From Dehalococcoidales bacterium (GTDB lineage Bacteria; Chloroflexota; Dehalococcoidia; Dehalococcoidales; UBA3254), in contig JAQULX010000202.1 in assembly GCA_028718465.1 (NCBI GenBank), positions 1 through 5,846 on the forward strand: a DNA stretch of 5,846 bases. Reading direction: 5' to 3'. The translations under genes were made by a program, and so were the position numbers. The notes below the pieces were generated by a model that saw only the letters and a list, made by a program, of their open reading frames with translations, did not search any database and had not been told where the DNA came from. Shown here one piece after another: positions 5,647-5,846 of the stretch (its first letter is position 1; the number at the start of each line of letters is the position of its first letter).

Positions 5647-5846
5647 TTAAGATGGGCTGAGAAAAGAGTCCAGTTTTATTCTCAGGTCTTTCAGCCGGGA
5701 CTCTCTTTCCGCAGGGTTCGGCAGGCCTATAATGCGGTCAACTTCTTTCAGGGCGATGATGTCACCCTGTAATCTGCGGCGCTCAGCGTCCGCCTGAGAA
5801 TGATTGTAAAACCCGCAGGCCTCTCGCTGCTCCATGTAAAAGGCGG
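5647..5846 (-). CDS. Hypothetical protein, C-terminal part (open at right edge)
   Basis: I do not recognise this protein. The frame runs from the window edge to a TAA at 5647-5649. The first ATG in it is at 5833-5835 and would give 62 residues, but the bases just before it (GCCTTTTAC) contain no ribosome binding site and the frame is open through them (A-F-Y). The true start therefore probably lies outside the window. The visible part is polar and probably all-helical, with charged stretches DAERRRLQGD and ERESRLKDLRIKLDSF that look amphipathic, broken by a GLPNPAE turn. No cysteine cluster, membrane segment or enzyme motif is seen. It points the same way as the DUF4342 gene, but 256 bases of repeat-rich sequence separate them. 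That it codes at all is likely but not certain. Confidence 0.5.
   Translation of the reverse strand, partial: AFYMEQREACGFYNHSQADAERRRLQGDIIALKEVDRIIGLPNPAERESRLKDLRIKLDSFLSPS

Overview
The window looks like an ordinary stretch of bacterial chromosome, about half G+C. It carries six protein-coding genes, two of which run off the window edges, plus one possible very small membrane-protein gene. Shine-Dalgarno sites are strong and TTG is used as a start at least once. Together with a PrsW protease, a DUF4342 protein and a QueG-like iron-sulfur protein, this suggests an anaerobic bacterium of a Chloroflexota (Dehalococcoidia-like) or Firmicutes type. That placement is inference from gene content; no rRNA or other marker gene is present.

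Layout, left to right. (1) A + strand TPR protein, open to the left edge, made of 17 repeats of exactly 34 residues. (2) An intergenic region with a good promoter, then a + strand 12-helix MFS transporter of the oxalate/formate-monocarboxylate type. A possible 32-residue single-helix protein follows it, then a hairpin terminator. (3) A convergent - strand gene for a QueG/COG1600-like protein with eight clustered C-terminal cysteines, enough for two 4Fe-4S clusters. (4) A divergent promoter region at about 4262-4425 holding two perfect palindromes. (5) A + strand PrsW-type intramembrane protease. (6) A convergent - strand DUF4342 protein whose stop codon interlocks with that of prsW in one CTAG. 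(7) A 256-base intergenic stretch rich in TCCGGA-type repeats and hairpins. (8) The C-terminal end of an unrecognised - strand protein at the right edge.

The genes do not form one obvious pathway. Strand alternates nearly gene by gene, so most are probably separate transcription units; the only likely co-transcribed pair is the MFS transporter and the small ORF behind it. The points most worth a second look are the small ORF between the transporter and its terminator, the indel-free TPR array with a two-repeat superperiod, the palindrome over the prsW -10 box, and the repeat cluster at 5506-5624. I see no CRISPR array, insertion sequence, tRNA, rRNA or clear new defence or metabolic system.
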